Source: Oscillospiraceae bacterium (GTDB taxonomy: Bacteria; Bacillota; Clostridia; Oscillospirales; SIG530). Taken from it: DNA of 64,000 bases. The stretch is from assembly GCA_015067075.1 (NCBI GenBank), contig SVND01000003.1, forward strand, positions 25,088 to 89,087. The letters are read 5' to 3'. The first letter of the stretch is position 1, and the number at the start of each line of letters is the position of its first letter. This document shows, piece after piece, positions 17,113 through 25,780 of this stretch. The position numbers were made by a program, and so were the translations under genes. The notes under the pieces were generated by a model that was not told the DNA's origin, searched no databases, and saw only the letters and a list, made by a program, of their open reading frames with translations.

Positions 17113-18180
17113 TTATTTATAATAGCCGTATTTATTTACGCATTCGTACATACGCACAACATTTTCCGTCGGGGAATTATCCTGAATCTGATGCGTTGGA
17201 GAAAGGCAATAGCCACCGCCCGGCATCATTATTTCAAGCGTTTCCTTTACGTTTTTCTCAACATCGTCTGCCGTTCCGTAAGCCAAGGGGCCTGCCGTAG
17301 AGATACAGCCGTGGAACGCAAGCTTATCGCCGTATGTTTTCTTTATATATGCAGGCTCCATATTTGCCGCCTCGGGCTGAAGCGTATCAATAACAGTTAT
17401 GCCCATATCAATGAAATATTTAAATGCCCAGCTTGACGAGCCGCAGCAATGCATCATAACGTCCTTGCCGTATGACTTTGCAAGGTCAACAAACTTTTTG
17501 TGGATAGGCATTATATGCTTGATATAAAGCTCGTCGCTGATAAACTGACCGCGCTGTGTTCCAAGGTCCTCGCCCATACGCATTACAGTTATGTAGTCGC
17601 CGCATTTATCAAGCAAACGCTCCATAATACCGAATTCTGCATCCGTTCTGCGCTTTGCAAGCAAAAGTCCTGCTTCATCATCTGTAGCAAGATCTATAAG
17701 AGTTTGCTCCATGCCACGCAAAAAGCCGTTGGAATTTATTACGCAGGCGTTGCCGTCGCCGCCGATAGCCAAAGCCATATCCTTATTGGCTTTTGCATAT
17801 TCAAGCGCTGTATCATAATCAAAATCGTCGGGGTTCGGCACGGGAAACGCTTCGATCTCCTCTACCTCGGCAAATTCCAACGGGAAGTCGCAATAATCCC
17901 AATATCCGCCTGAATCATTTTCTATCCATCGCGTTGTAAAGCCCCAAATAGGATCAACGTTTCTGTCAGGTCTTTTTGCAAAATGCAAAGGCTTTCCCGT
18001 ATATCTCGGCCACAAAAAACGGAAGTCAACCTGAAGCGCCTTTAAAAGCTCCTCATGGTCTTTCGCCTTATAATGCTTTATAAGTCTGTTATAAATATCC
18101 TGATTATAGGAAAAATCAACAGGTACTCTGTCGGGTATCTCATGGTGAAACGCTTTTAACACTCTTTCACGGCTTGTCAT
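17113..18180 (-). CDS. Uroporphyrinogen decarboxylase-like (URO-D) family protein
   Basis: 355-residue TIM-barrel protein of the URO-D superfamily. In heme-less anaerobes this family mostly comprises corrinoid-dependent methyltransferases and proteins of unknown role. The N-terminal motif SRERVLKAFHHEIPDRVPVDF is typical. The zinc-site-like motif HCCGSS (244-249) and HGCIST (290-295) match the methylcobamide:thiol methyltransferase side of the family better than true HemE. No other heme-pathway or corrinoid-protein gene is adjacent. True uroporphyrinogen decarboxylase activity is unlikely; the substrate is unknown. Confidence 0.85.
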   Translation of the reverse strand: MTSRERVLKAFHHEIPDRVPVDFSYNQDIYNRLIKHYKAKDHEELLKALQVDFRFLWPRYTGKPLHFAKRPDRNVDPIWGFTTRWIENDSGGYWDYCDFPLEFAEVEEIEAFPVPNPDDFDYDTALEYAKANKDMALAIGGDGNACVINSNGFLRGMEQTLIDLATDDEAGLLLAKRRTDAEFGIMERLLDKCGDYITVMRMGEDLGTQRGQFISDELYIKHIMPIHKKFVDLAKSYGKDVMMHCCGSSSWAFKYFIDMGITVIDTLQPEAANMEPAYIKKTYGDKLAFHGCISTAGPLAYGTADDVEKNVKETLEIMMPGGGYCLSPTHQIQDNSPTENVVRMYECVNKYGYYK

Positions 18181-18199
18181 AATGTAAGTTCCTCTCGGT

Positions 18200-19156
18200 T
18201 CAAATTAAGCTTAAGCTTCTCAATAAAAATATAAATATAAAAATTGTAAATGCGGATATTGCTGTAGTTGCCATAACTATCTGGCTCGCAAGCTGTCCGT
18301 TACAGTCAAGCTGCTCAGCCATAATATAGCTGGACACAGCCGCAGGCGAACCAAGCAAAACAAGCAACGCCGCAAGCTCGCTTGTACGGTAACCAAGCAA
18401 AACAGCCACGGCAAGCCATACGGCAGGTACTATCAGCGTGCGCAATACAGTTGCCGCTGTCAGCGCTTTTATATTTCCGCCGAGGCTTTTGAAATCGAAC
18501 TGACCACCCAAGGAGATCAGCGCCAAGGGCGTTCCGACGCTTGCAAGGCTTTTCGTCGTCAAATATATGGCTTTCGGAAGCTCAAAGCTGAACTGCAGCT
18601 TAAAAAATGAAAAAACAAGTCCCAGCAATGTTGCCACAATAAGGGGATTTTTCAGTGCTGAAACAACGAGGGAAAATACGCCTTTCTTCTCTCCGCTCCC
18701 CCCTGCGGAAAGCACGAGCACCGCCGCCACATTGAATATGGGAATTACTATCGGAATAATCAGCGCCGCAGAAAAAACGCCTTCGCCGCCAAACATATTT
18801 TCAAGGGCAGGTATTCCGAAAAGCAGATAATTGCTCCTGAAAATGCTCTGTATCACGACGGCTGAGCTTTTTTTATTCTTAATAAAAATCGGAACTATCA
18901 GTACAGCCAGCAGTATAGTCACCACGACCGCTCCGCCTGCGAAAGCAGGAAAGCCCCATTCAAGCTGACGGAAATTTTCGCAATAATCATAAATATTTAA
19001 AAACAAGATAGCAGGTAAAAAAAGTGAAAATGAGATTTTATTCGCCGCGGGAAAAAACTCCGCAGGTAAAATGCGGAATTTGCGCAATCCAACACCTATT
19101 ATCATAAGTAAAAAAAGCGGTAAAACCACATTCAACGAAAATACTAAATCTTCCAC
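18200..19156 (-). CDS. AEC-family (auxin efflux carrier) transporter
   Basis: 318-residue membrane protein with about ten hydrophobic segments and the helix-loop signature of the AEC/BART group (KISFSLFLPAILFLNIYD near 38-55 and LGSPAAVSSYIMAEQLDCNGQLASQI near 265-290, split over two elements). Bacterial members export or import carboxylates such as malate or malonate. The start is a GTG at 19156 following GAGGG. It is 19 bases upstream of the URO-D-like gene and probably cotranscribed. Confidence 0.9.
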   Translation of the reverse strand: MEDLVFSLNVVLPLFLLMIIGVGLRKFRILPAEFFPAANKISFSLFLPAILFLNIYDYCENFRQLEWGFPAFAGGAVVVTILLAVLIVPIFIKNKKSSAVVIQSIFRSNYLLFGIPALENMFGGEGVFSAALIIPIVIPIFNVAAVLVLSAGGSGEKKGVFSLVVSALKNPLIVATLLGLVFSFFKLQFSFELPKAIYLTTKSLASVGTPLALISLGGQFDFKSLGGNIKALTAATVLRTLIVPAVWLAVAVLLGYRTSELAALLVLLGSPAAVSSYIMAEQLDCNGQLASQIVMATTAISAFTIFIFIFLLRSLSLI

Positions 19157-19295
19157 TTGCTGTACCCTCTTTTCTTTATATTATTATACAATAAATCTTT
19201 TGCTTTGTAAATAGGAAACGCGCCGATTTTAATGATTTTATTTGCATCGGAGCACTGCGTTTTTATTTGTATAATTTTATTTTTTTATTTATTTA

Positions 19296-19323
19296 TTGAC
19301 ATTTTTATTTTTTGTGTTAAAAT
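19296..19323 (+). promoter_or_regulatory. Promoter of the lipoprotein gene at 19356
   Basis: TTGACA (19296-19301) and TAAAAT (19318-19323) with a 16-bp spacer, 32 bp before the ATG. Confidence 0.7.
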
Positions 19324-19355
19324 ATTTTTATAATTACATTTTAAGGAGAATAAAT

Positions 19356-19994
19356 ATGAAAAAAATCAACAGTAAAACGCGTTTTTTGTCGGTATTATCG
19401 GCACTTATGATTCTTTTGTCGGTATTTTTCCTTTGCTCCTGCTCAGCCGAGGCGGTAGAGCCTGACCTTTCGCTATACAAGGATGCACGCGGAGAAAAAC
19501 TGGTGCTGTCAAGCACATCCGACCCATGGACATCTTACTTCATGGAACCCGGACTTGAGGCGTGCGTACATTTTGCCAAAGCGGCAATATCGGGAAAAAT
19601 AACAGACATAAAGGTTATGGATATACCATTTACCGTATCGGAAAAGTTTGACGAAAAGATGTCGCCGGACGGAAAAGCGCCAACCTTGACAGTCACACGA
19701 TATACTATCGATGTGGATAAATACTTTATCGGAAGCGGTGAAAAGCAAATAATAGTGCAGATAGCAGGCGACCTTGATTCATATGTTACAAAGCCGAAGG
19801 AAAAATGCGGCGTCGTAATGTTTTTGGACGAATATGAGGACGGTATTTATAAGAACGCTTCGTCTGAGGACAGTATTTTTATAAAAAACTCAAAGGATAA
19901 GCTTTATTCCCTTTCCGATATTGATCAGCTTTCCGCTTACGACGGCGCAGACTTGGAAACGCTGATCAATGACACAAAAAAGCTTATTAAGTGA
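19356..19994 (+). CDS. Secreted lipoprotein of unknown function
   Basis: 212 residues from the ATG at 19356, preceded by AAGGAG. The N-terminus is a lipoprotein signal with lipobox LCSC (Cys about 29). The mature part has the segment AAISGKITDIKVMD and later TVTRYTIDVDKYFIGSGEKQIIVQIAGD and CGVVMFLDEYEDGIYKN (both described here only in part). That pattern, a secondary beta-sheet protein tracking an emitted-value style comparison, occurs in many uncharacterised Clostridia lipoproteins. I recognise no named family. It has its own promoter and terminator. Confidence 0.8.
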   Translation: MKKINSKTRFLSVLSALMILLSVFFLCSCSAEAVEPDLSLYKDARGEKLVLSSTSDPWTSYFMEPGLEACVHFAKAAISGKITDIKVMDIPFTVSEKFDEKMSPDGKAPTLTVTRYTIDVDKYFIGSGEKQIIVQIAGDLDSYVTKPKEKCGVVMFLDEYEDGIYKNASSEDSIFIKNSKDKLYSLSDIDQLSAYDGADLETLINDTKKLIK

Positions 19995-20000
19995 TATACT

Positions 20001-20035
20001 CTTGCGTACCAAAAAAACGGTACGCAAGTTTTTTA
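20001..20035 (+). terminator. Terminator of the lipoprotein gene
   Basis: CTTGCGTACC (20001-20010) and GGTACGCAAG (20019-20028) form a perfect 10-bp stem followed by six T. Confidence 0.85.
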
Positions 20036-20041
20036 TTTCTA

Positions 20042-20070
20042 TAGACAAAAAGCCGCAAATGGTGTAAAAT
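20042..20070 (+). promoter_or_regulatory. GH95 gene promoter
   Basis: TAGACA (20042-20047) and TAAAAT (20065-20070) separated by 17 bp, 32 bp before the ATG. Confidence 0.6.
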
Positions 20071-20101
20071 AAATATACAGCTTTACTTATGGAGATTTGA
20101 T

Positions 20102-22354
20102 ATGAATTTTGGAAGCAGACATATTTACACTTTGAAAAAGCCCGCCTCATGGTACGGAGAAATGTGGCGTGAAGCCCTGCCCGTCGGCAACGGACTGACA
20201 GGCGCGCTAATAAGCGGCGCTATAGCGCAGGAAAGCATTATTTTTAACCGTCACGACCTTTGGCACGGCGGCAGCGATACCGAGCTTCCCGATATTTCCG
20301 ATACCTTTCGGAAAATGCGCGAATATATTGACAGCGGTAATTACACCGATGCAAATCAGGATAATTTCATGACCGCCTTACAGGAAAAAGGCTATTGCGC
20401 CGAGGTTGAAACTCCTTATCCCCATGGCTATTTTGATATTGATCTCGTTGCCGACGGAATGTTTCATTCCTATCGCCGCGGTGTAAATATGCGCACTGGC
20501 GAAGCTTTTGTGCATTTCACCGTTAACGGCTGTACATATCAAAGACAGCTTTTCATTTCGCGTCAAAGCGATATAGCCGTGCTTCGCATGAGTGCAGATG
20601 CACCATTTACGGCAGAATACGGCTTTCGCCTCTTCGGCGGAAACGGCGATGAAGTCATAACGGAAAACAGCATAAAAGCCACGTCCTGCGACGGCGATAC
20701 GGCAGTTAATATATTGTTTCTCGGCAAATTTACATCATCTGTGAAAAACGATCGTCTTTCCGTCACGGGGCATGATTATACCGTGCTTATCCGTTGCTCC
20801 TCCCACGGCTCCCCCTTGGAGCTTAACGATTTTCGTAACGAAACGTACGAGTCGCTTTTGGAAAAGCATACCGCCGTTTACACTCCGCTATACGACTCCG
20901 TAACAATGGAGCTTGCGCAGGACGAGGATTTTTTACAGTCAAACGAGCAAATGCTTGAAAATGCGTACGACAGTTGCGCTTGTCCCGCCTTACTTGAAAG
21001 GTTATGGCGTTTTGGCAGATATTTATTCATTTCAGCCGCTTCCGAAAAAGGCAATCCCGTTCCCCTGTACGGTATTTGGCACGGCGGCGACAATCTTATG
21101 TGGTCGCAATATGTGGCTAACGAAAATGTGCAAATAACGTATTGGCACGCAATGGCAGGCGGTCTGTCGTATGCCGTTGAGCCGCTCCTTCGATATTACA
21201 CGTCAAAAACAGAGAAGCTGCGTGAATGCGCACGGAAATTATTCGGAATGAACGGCATTTGGGTATGTGCGTATACGACGCCAAACGTCAGCGGTGTCAG
21301 CATACCTGTAACCGTTATCGGAAATTGGATAAGCTGTGCAGGCTGGCTTTGCCGTCATTTTTGGGAGCTTTATCTTTACAGCGGCGATAATAAGCTTTTA
21401 CGGGAGCAGATACTGCCTTTTATGTATGAAACGGCGCTGTTTTACCGCGATTACGCCGTGGACGACGGCGATACTATCCGATTGTATCCGTCTGTTTCAC
21501 CTGAAAACACGCCCAATAACCTTATGTCACTTCCAACCCGTGCTACCTATGGTCATCAGTGCCCTGCCGTACAAAATTCCACGATGGATTTTGCCATAAT
21601 GAAGGAGCTGCTTACAAATCTGCTCAAAGGTATTGAGCTTACGGGAATGTACGCTGATGAGGCTGACAGCTTTAGGGCGCTTATTGAAAAAATACCGCCT
21701 TATCGTATAAACGAGGACGGAGCTGTAAAGGAATGGCTTTGCGACGATCTTGAGGATAATTACCATCATCGCCATTTATCACATATTTACCCCGTTTTTC
21801 CCGGCACAGAGGTCACTAAACATAGCGACCCGGAGCTTTTCGAGGCTTTTCGTACAGCTGTAAAGCTTCGTAAGCTCGGCAGTCAGACAGGCTGGTCGCT
21901 TGCACACATGGCAAGCATATACGCTCGCTTCGGCGACGGTGAAAGCTCGGCTGAATGCCTTGACATCATGGCGAAAAGCGTTTTGCTAAACTCCCTTTTT
22001 ACCTTGCACAACGATTGGCGCAAAATGGGTATGACTTCAAGCTGGGAGGGTGCTCCCGTACAGCTTGACGCCGCTTTCGGCACAGTAAACGCGCTTCAGG
22101 AAATGCTGTTTTGCTATTTCCCGTCTGCGCTGTCCGTACTGCCTGCATTGCCTCGCCGTTTAGAAAGGGGCTTTGTACGCGGGCTCGTCTTCCCCGAGGG
22201 TAAAATAGATATTACATGGGAAAAAGACGGCAAGGTAAATGTGACCGTATACGCAAAAAAGGAAATCGACACTGTTCTTTTGCTTGAAGGCAATCAAGTC
22301 GGACACATAAAACTGTCCTCAGGACAAAGCACGACCCTTAGCCTTTTTCGCTAA
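20102..22354 (+). CDS. Glycoside hydrolase family 95-like alpha-L-fucosidase
   Basis: 750-residue enzyme resembling GH95 alpha-1,2-L-fucosidases (inverting; also alpha-L-galactosidases). The N-domain has the family's ALPVGNGLTGALISG and NRHDLWHGG motifs (about 25-57). In the helical barrel, residues aligned with the known catalytic set of the Bifidobacterium enzyme are kept: the Asn pair as N340 and N342 in NEN, the general acid as E468 in YPSVSPEN, and the Asp as D656 in VQLDAAFG. No signal peptide is seen, so it is predicted to act in the cytoplasm on imported oligosaccharides. Released L-fucose would feed FucI, encoded 18 kb away. It has its own promoter. Confidence 0.88.
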   Translation: MNFGSRHIYTLKKPASWYGEMWREALPVGNGLTGALISGAIAQESIIFNRHDLWHGGSDTELPDISDTFRKMREYIDSGNYTDANQDNFMTALQEKGYCAEVETPYPHGYFDIDLVADGMFHSYRRGVNMRTGEAFVHFTVNGCTYQRQLFISRQSDIAVLRMSADAPFTAEYGFRLFGGNGDEVITENSIKATSCDGDTAVNILFLGKFTSSVKNDRLSVTGHDYTVLIRCSSHGSPLELNDFRNETYESLLEKHTAVYTPLYDSVTMELAQDEDFLQSNEQMLENAYDSCACPALLERLWRFGRYLFISAASEKGNPVPLYGIWHGGDNLMWSQYVANENVQITYWHAMAGGLSYAVEPLLRYYTSKTEKLRECARKLFGMNGIWVCAYTTPNVSGVSIPVTVIGNWISCAGWLCRHFWELYLYSGDNKLLREQILPFMYETALFYRDYAVDDGDTIRLYPSVSPENTPNNLMSLPTRATYGHQCPAVQNSTMDFAIMKELLTNLLKGIELTGMYADEADSFRALIEKIPPYRINEDGAVKEWLCDDLEDNYHHRHLSHIYPVFPGTEVTKHSDPELFEAFRTAVKLRKLGSQTGWSLAHMASIYARFGDGESSAECLDIMAKSVLLNSLFTLHNDWRKMGMTSSWEGAPVQLDAAFGTVNALQEMLFCYFPSALSVLPALPRRLERGFVRGLVFPEGKIDITWEKDGKVNVTVYAKKEIDTVLLLEGNQVGHIKLSSGQSTTLSLFR

Positions 22355-22371
22355 TTTATGCGCATTATAAA

Positions 22372-22410
22372 AACGACGAGATGCTCCGCAAGAGCTCTCG
22401 CCGTTTTTTA
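22372..22410 (+). terminator. Terminator of the GH95 gene
   Basis: ACGACGAG pairs with CTCGCCGT (one mismatch) around a long loop and is followed by six T. Moderate quality. Confidence 0.55.
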
Positions 22411-22418
22411 TAAAATAC

Positions 22419-22898
22419 CTATTTAATTCTTTCATATGCTCTGCGAGGCGCACCATCCGCAAGATAAATTATCCCCACAAAGCTGAAGCCCTCGCGCAAA
22501 ATCGCCTGCTGCATCGGCTTATTGTCCTCATGGGTATCGACACGCAGATGATCGTATTTTTTCTCCGCAAATTTCACGCATTCGGCAAAAACCCGGCGCT
22601 TCGTACCGTCGCTCGCCACACGGTGCAGCGTTCCGTAAGGCGCGTCAGACAGCCAATTACCGTCGATATAGCCATAAGTCGGATCTTCTCCGCCGATAAG
22701 AGCAAAACATCCGTAGATATGTCCACTATCCTCCGCCACGTAAAGCGTGCCGTTTGCCACGTCTGCCGTAAGGGTTTGCTCGTCGGGATAGCTTCCGTTC
22801 CATTGTGTCATGTTTCCGTTTCTGCGCATAAAGGCTCGCGCGCCTTCATAAATGCGCAAAAGACGTCGTATATCAGTTAATTTTGCCTTGCGTATCAT
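22419..22898 (-). CDS. GNAT-family N-acetyltransferase
   Basis: 159 residues with the GNAT order: IRKAKLTDIRRLLRIYEGAR at the start, TLYVAEDSGHIYGCFALIGG (beta4 region, about 62-80), LHRVASDGTKRRVFAECVKFA (the acetyl-CoA-binding stretch, with the usual Q/RxxGxG/A only weakly kept, about 101-120) and LRVDTHEDNKPMQQAILREGFSFVGIIYL (about 126-153, split). The substrate is unknown. It sits 11 bases upstream in transcript order of nothing else on its strand and follows the GH-like lipoprotein gene at 22910, so both may be cotranscribed. Confidence 0.85.
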   Translation of the reverse strand: MIRKAKLTDIRRLLRIYEGARAFMRRNGNMTQWNGSYPDEQTLTADVANGTLYVAEDSGHIYGCFALIGGEDPTYGYIDGNWLSDAPYGTLHRVASDGTKRRVFAECVKFAEKKYDHLRVDTHEDNKPMQQAILREGFSFVGIIYLADGAPRRAYERIK

Positions 22899-22909
22899 TT
22901 AACCATCCT

Positions 22910-24355
22910 TTATTTTACGCGAAGAAGTACTGCTTCACCTGATTTCAACGTCACGTTGAATCCTGCTTCTGTTTTTGCTATGCACTCGGAGCCGTCAAAG
23001 CTCTTCCAGCTCGAATCAGCGCTGTCAAACCATTCTAGTTCCTCTCCGCTTAAATCGTTAAGTCCAAAAACATTTGCGGGCGCATCCGTTGCAAATTCAA
23101 AGTTCATAAGATAGAATGAGCCGTCATCGTAAAAACCGACCATGCCGTTTTCGCCTTCCACCTTGCCCAACTCGCCGTATGCTTCATATTCAGGCGTTTT
23201 TCCTCCTGCACCTGTTTTTATCTGATAGACGCAATCCAGCTTCTTATCTGCAAGCTGATTGCCAACGGGGACAATATCCTTGGCGATATTCTGTACGAAA
23301 TAATATTGCTCTGTTGGCTCAAAATCATATGTAACGAGTCCGCCGTTCTTCGATCCAAGATCTTCTCCTGCGTGCTTCAAATTCATCAACGTGAAATATG
23401 AAACGCACTTACAGCCGTAAACGAGATTGAGATTTGCTTCCCAAAGAAGCTGAGGCTGTTCAAGATATGAATAGCTCCAATGCTGGCTTGCTAAAACTAT
23501 CAACGCTGTCGGAACATCTGCACCTTTACCTGCCATAGCGACTTCGTAAAGGTCATCCAAATAACCTTTTTTATTCCTATGCGTAACAGGATTATTCACA
23601 AAGTCATATCTGTCCAATGAAATAGCATCCGGCGTACACACCTCAACGAATTTTGCCATATATTCTTCAAAAGTCGCACAGCCAAGCTGCTGTTCTTTTG
23701 CATACGACGGGAAAAGATTTATCAGCACGGGGCGATTCCTTTTGTCATATCTGCGGAAGGCATCCGTAATCATTGAAAGCGCCTTGAAATGCGTAGCGGA
23801 AGGCTCGTCACGAAGCTGCCATTCGACAACATTCGGTATATCGCCGTAATCGGAAATAATTCTTGCTACAGCTTGATTTATCTTTCCCTGACCGGGTAAA
23901 TTATCTTCCGTGCGAGAATTGTACGTCCAAAGCTCATGGTGCAAATAAAGGCATATATCCATGCCGTATTTTTCTGCCCAAGCCGCAACTTCTTTTACTT
24001 TAGCAGGGTTATTTTTACCCTGCAACGCCATGCGTGTAAAGCCGCAGTCGGCGATGAGCTTGACTATCTCCTCGGTGCACTGTTCAGGGTCAGGTCCGAA
24101 ATAATATGTAAAAACAAATTCCTTATATGCGTTGCGATCCATATTTATCAGCTCCTCAGGTATCGGTGTCGGCGTAGGTGTAGCCGCAGGGGTAGGCGTT
24201 ACCGTCGGCGTCGGCGTGAGCGTTGCCGTCGGAGTAGGTGTAGACGTTTCAGTTATCGTAGGTGTCGGTGTTTCTTCAACAGTAGGCGCTTTATTGCAAG
24301 CAAAAAGTGTAAGCAAGGCAAGCACTGCCAAAGCAACGATCAGAATCTTTTTCAT
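22910..24355 (-). CDS. Secreted lipoprotein resembling a TIM-barrel glycoside hydrolase
   Basis: 481 residues. A lipoprotein signal (lipobox LFAC, Cys 20) is followed by a Thr-Pro-rich linker (about 24-68). The rest reads like an (alpha/beta)8 glycosidase: FTYYFGPDPEQC at the start of the barrel, YLHHELW near 134-140, WQLRDEPSATHF near 185, where the Glu of DEP would be the acid/base, and DAISLDRYDF near 245. A small C-terminal beta domain (about 420-481) ends with SGEAVLLRVK. It resembles unclassified GH42/GH5-like lipoproteins; the substrate is unknown. The surface location complements the cytoplasmic GH95 fucosidase nearby. Confidence 0.65.
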   Translation of the reverse strand: MKKILIVALAVLALLTLFACNKAPTVEETPTPTITETSTPTPTATLTPTPTVTPTPAATPTPTPIPEELINMDRNAYKEFVFTYYFGPDPEQCTEEIVKLIADCGFTRMALQGKNNPAKVKEVAAWAEKYGMDICLYLHHELWTYNSRTEDNLPGQGKINQAVARIISDYGDIPNVVEWQLRDEPSATHFKALSMITDAFRRYDKRNRPVLINLFPSYAKEQQLGCATFEEYMAKFVEVCTPDAISLDRYDFVNNPVTHRNKKGYLDDLYEVAMAGKGADVPTALIVLASQHWSYSYLEQPQLLWEANLNLVYGCKCVSYFTLMNLKHAGEDLGSKNGGLVTYDFEPTEQYYFVQNIAKDIVPVGNQLADKKLDCVYQIKTGAGGKTPEYEAYGELGKVEGENGMVGFYDDGSFYLMNFEFATDAPANVFGLNDLSGEELEWFDSADSSWKSFDGSECIAKTEAGFNVTLKSGEAVLLRVK

Positions 24356-24506
24356 GCTATCATTCCTTTAAAATGTTTTATTTAAATATACCTTATTTTC
24401 GGCAAATTGTCAAGCCTTTTTCGCTCGTCGTCGCATTTGCGGTGCTTTGATTGCGTATTATTTTTAAAAAATAACGCAAGTGTAAAACGCTTCATAGTTA
24501 GACATA

Positions 24507-24535
24507 TTGACAATGAAATTTTTTTAGTATATAAT
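24507..24535 (+). promoter_or_regulatory. Promoter of the tandem paralogue pair
   Basis: TTGACA (24507-24512) and TATAAT (24530-24535) with a 17-bp spacer, 33 bp before the first ATG. Confidence 0.8.
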
Positions 24536-24554
24536 TAAAATATATACCAAAATC

Positions 24555-24648
24555 AGGAGGGTACATTATGAAAAAAGCTGTGATAATCATTTCCGTATGT
24601 CTTGTTTTCCTTTTTAGTGTCGTTCTCTTAGCTATTGTAAACAGACCT
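24555..24648 (+). repeat. Direct repeat copy 1 (RBS plus signal-anchor coding region)
   Basis: This 94-base segment matches 25687-25780 with three substitutions. It spans the Shine-Dalgarno site, the ATG and the whole membrane anchor of paralogue 1. Confidence 0.95.
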
Positions 24649-25668
24649 GCAGTTACACTTGATTCTAATCTTTTAAATGCACCCTTTGCCGAGGGTGAGA
24701 TCAGCATGTCTCTAAAAGGATGGACTGTGCCCGAAGAGCGAAAATACGGTTATGTCTCTTGCTTGGAAAAATCAGAGACATATATCGATGTTTCATGTAC
24801 ATACACCGTGGATGATGACGGTACTCTGTATTTTTACGACACTTATAATTCTTTGATCAAAATATTTCAGGACGGCAAGCAGACCTCACAAATAGATATG
24901 CGTCAAATCTTTCCTGAGTATTTTGATGAGTTTGAAACCTGCGATTTGCTTTATATATGTGTGTCCGAAGGTCACATCTTTGCTACTGAATATTCAAATT
25001 CTTTAGTCTTAAAAATCAGCGAAGCAGGTACTGAAAAGATAAATATAAACAAAGAAAATGTACGATTCATGGAATTAAGAAAAACTATAGATGGAAAAGT
25101 TTTATTAGATATTACCGATAATGACTATAATTACAACGGATTTTACTGCCTTTATGATCCGTCAGGCGAACTTGAACAATCTGTTCTTTATGCGCCGAAT
25201 AAAACAAATTATCACAAAATCGACACACGCGAAGGCTATTATCCTGAGATCTATCGCAATCCAAATGGGCAAACCATCAAATACACTTCACCTGATTATT
25301 GTCTGCACGAGATATATGTTTTAAATGAAAAGAATTGGTTAACAAATAAAATTAAATTCAACTCAAAAGAAGAGCTTCGCGACAGCGGCTACATGGGCAG
25401 CATAAGTGCATTGCATCTTGATGCAGACATCAATGGCAACATTTATTTCAGGATCAATGCTTATGAAGACGACTATGACAGGACTTTTTTAGTTAAAATC
25501 AATATAACAGATAACACCTTGGAAAATATAGAGATACCTCATGTAGGATCCGCCAGCGACGACTCATATTCCGATTCTTTGTCCGAATCTGTTTGTCTGA
25601 ACGGTGATATATTTATCCCTTATGTCAACTCGGAAGGTATTGAAATTCGTAAGTTTTCATTCGATTAA
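24568..25668 (+). CDS. Membrane-anchored extracellular protein, paralogue 1
   Basis: 366 residues. The first 25 form a signal anchor with a hydrophobic core (IIISVCLVFLFSVVLLAI) and no lipobox. The exported part has repeated short beta motifs with YFYD, LLYICVSEGHIFATEY, VRFMELRKTIDGK and GFYCLYDPSGEL, which suggests a propeller-like sheet fold. I recognise no named domain. The next gene has almost the same N-terminus and the same overall pattern. The two lie 31 bases apart in one operon. Confidence 0.8.
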   Translation: MKKAVIIISVCLVFLFSVVLLAIVNRPAVTLDSNLLNAPFAEGEISMSLKGWTVPEERKYGYVSCLEKSETYIDVSCTYTVDDDGTLYFYDTYNSLIKIFQDGKQTSQIDMRQIFPEYFDEFETCDLLYICVSEGHIFATEYSNSLVLKISEAGTEKININKENVRFMELRKTIDGKVLLDITDNDYNYNGFYCLYDPSGELEQSVLYAPNKTNYHKIDTREGYYPEIYRNPNGQTIKYTSPDYCLHEIYVLNEKNWLTNKIKFNSKEELRDSGYMGSISALHLDADINGNIYFRINAYEDDYDRTFLVKINITDNTLENIEIPHVGSASDDSYSDSLSESVCLNGDIFIPYVNSEGIEIRKFSFD

Positions 25669-25686
25669 GTAAAGCTGTGTTTTAAA

Positions 25687-25780
25687 AGGAGGGTACATTA
25701 TGAAAAAAGCTGTAATAATCATTTCCGTATGTCTTGTTTTCCTTTTTAGTGTCGTTCTCTTAGCCATTGTAAACAAACCT
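25687..25780 (+). repeat. Direct repeat copy 2 (RBS plus signal-anchor coding region)
   Basis: 94 bases, three mismatches to copy 1. Identity falls sharply just after the anchor, where the two proteins diverge. Confidence 0.95.

Noticed and set aside
23900..24371. Val/Gly- or Arg-rich plus-strand frames opposite the TP linker
   Set aside because: They are antisense translations of the Thr-Pro-rich linker of the GH-like lipoprotein; similar shadows occur opposite the linker at 43.7-43.9 kb.
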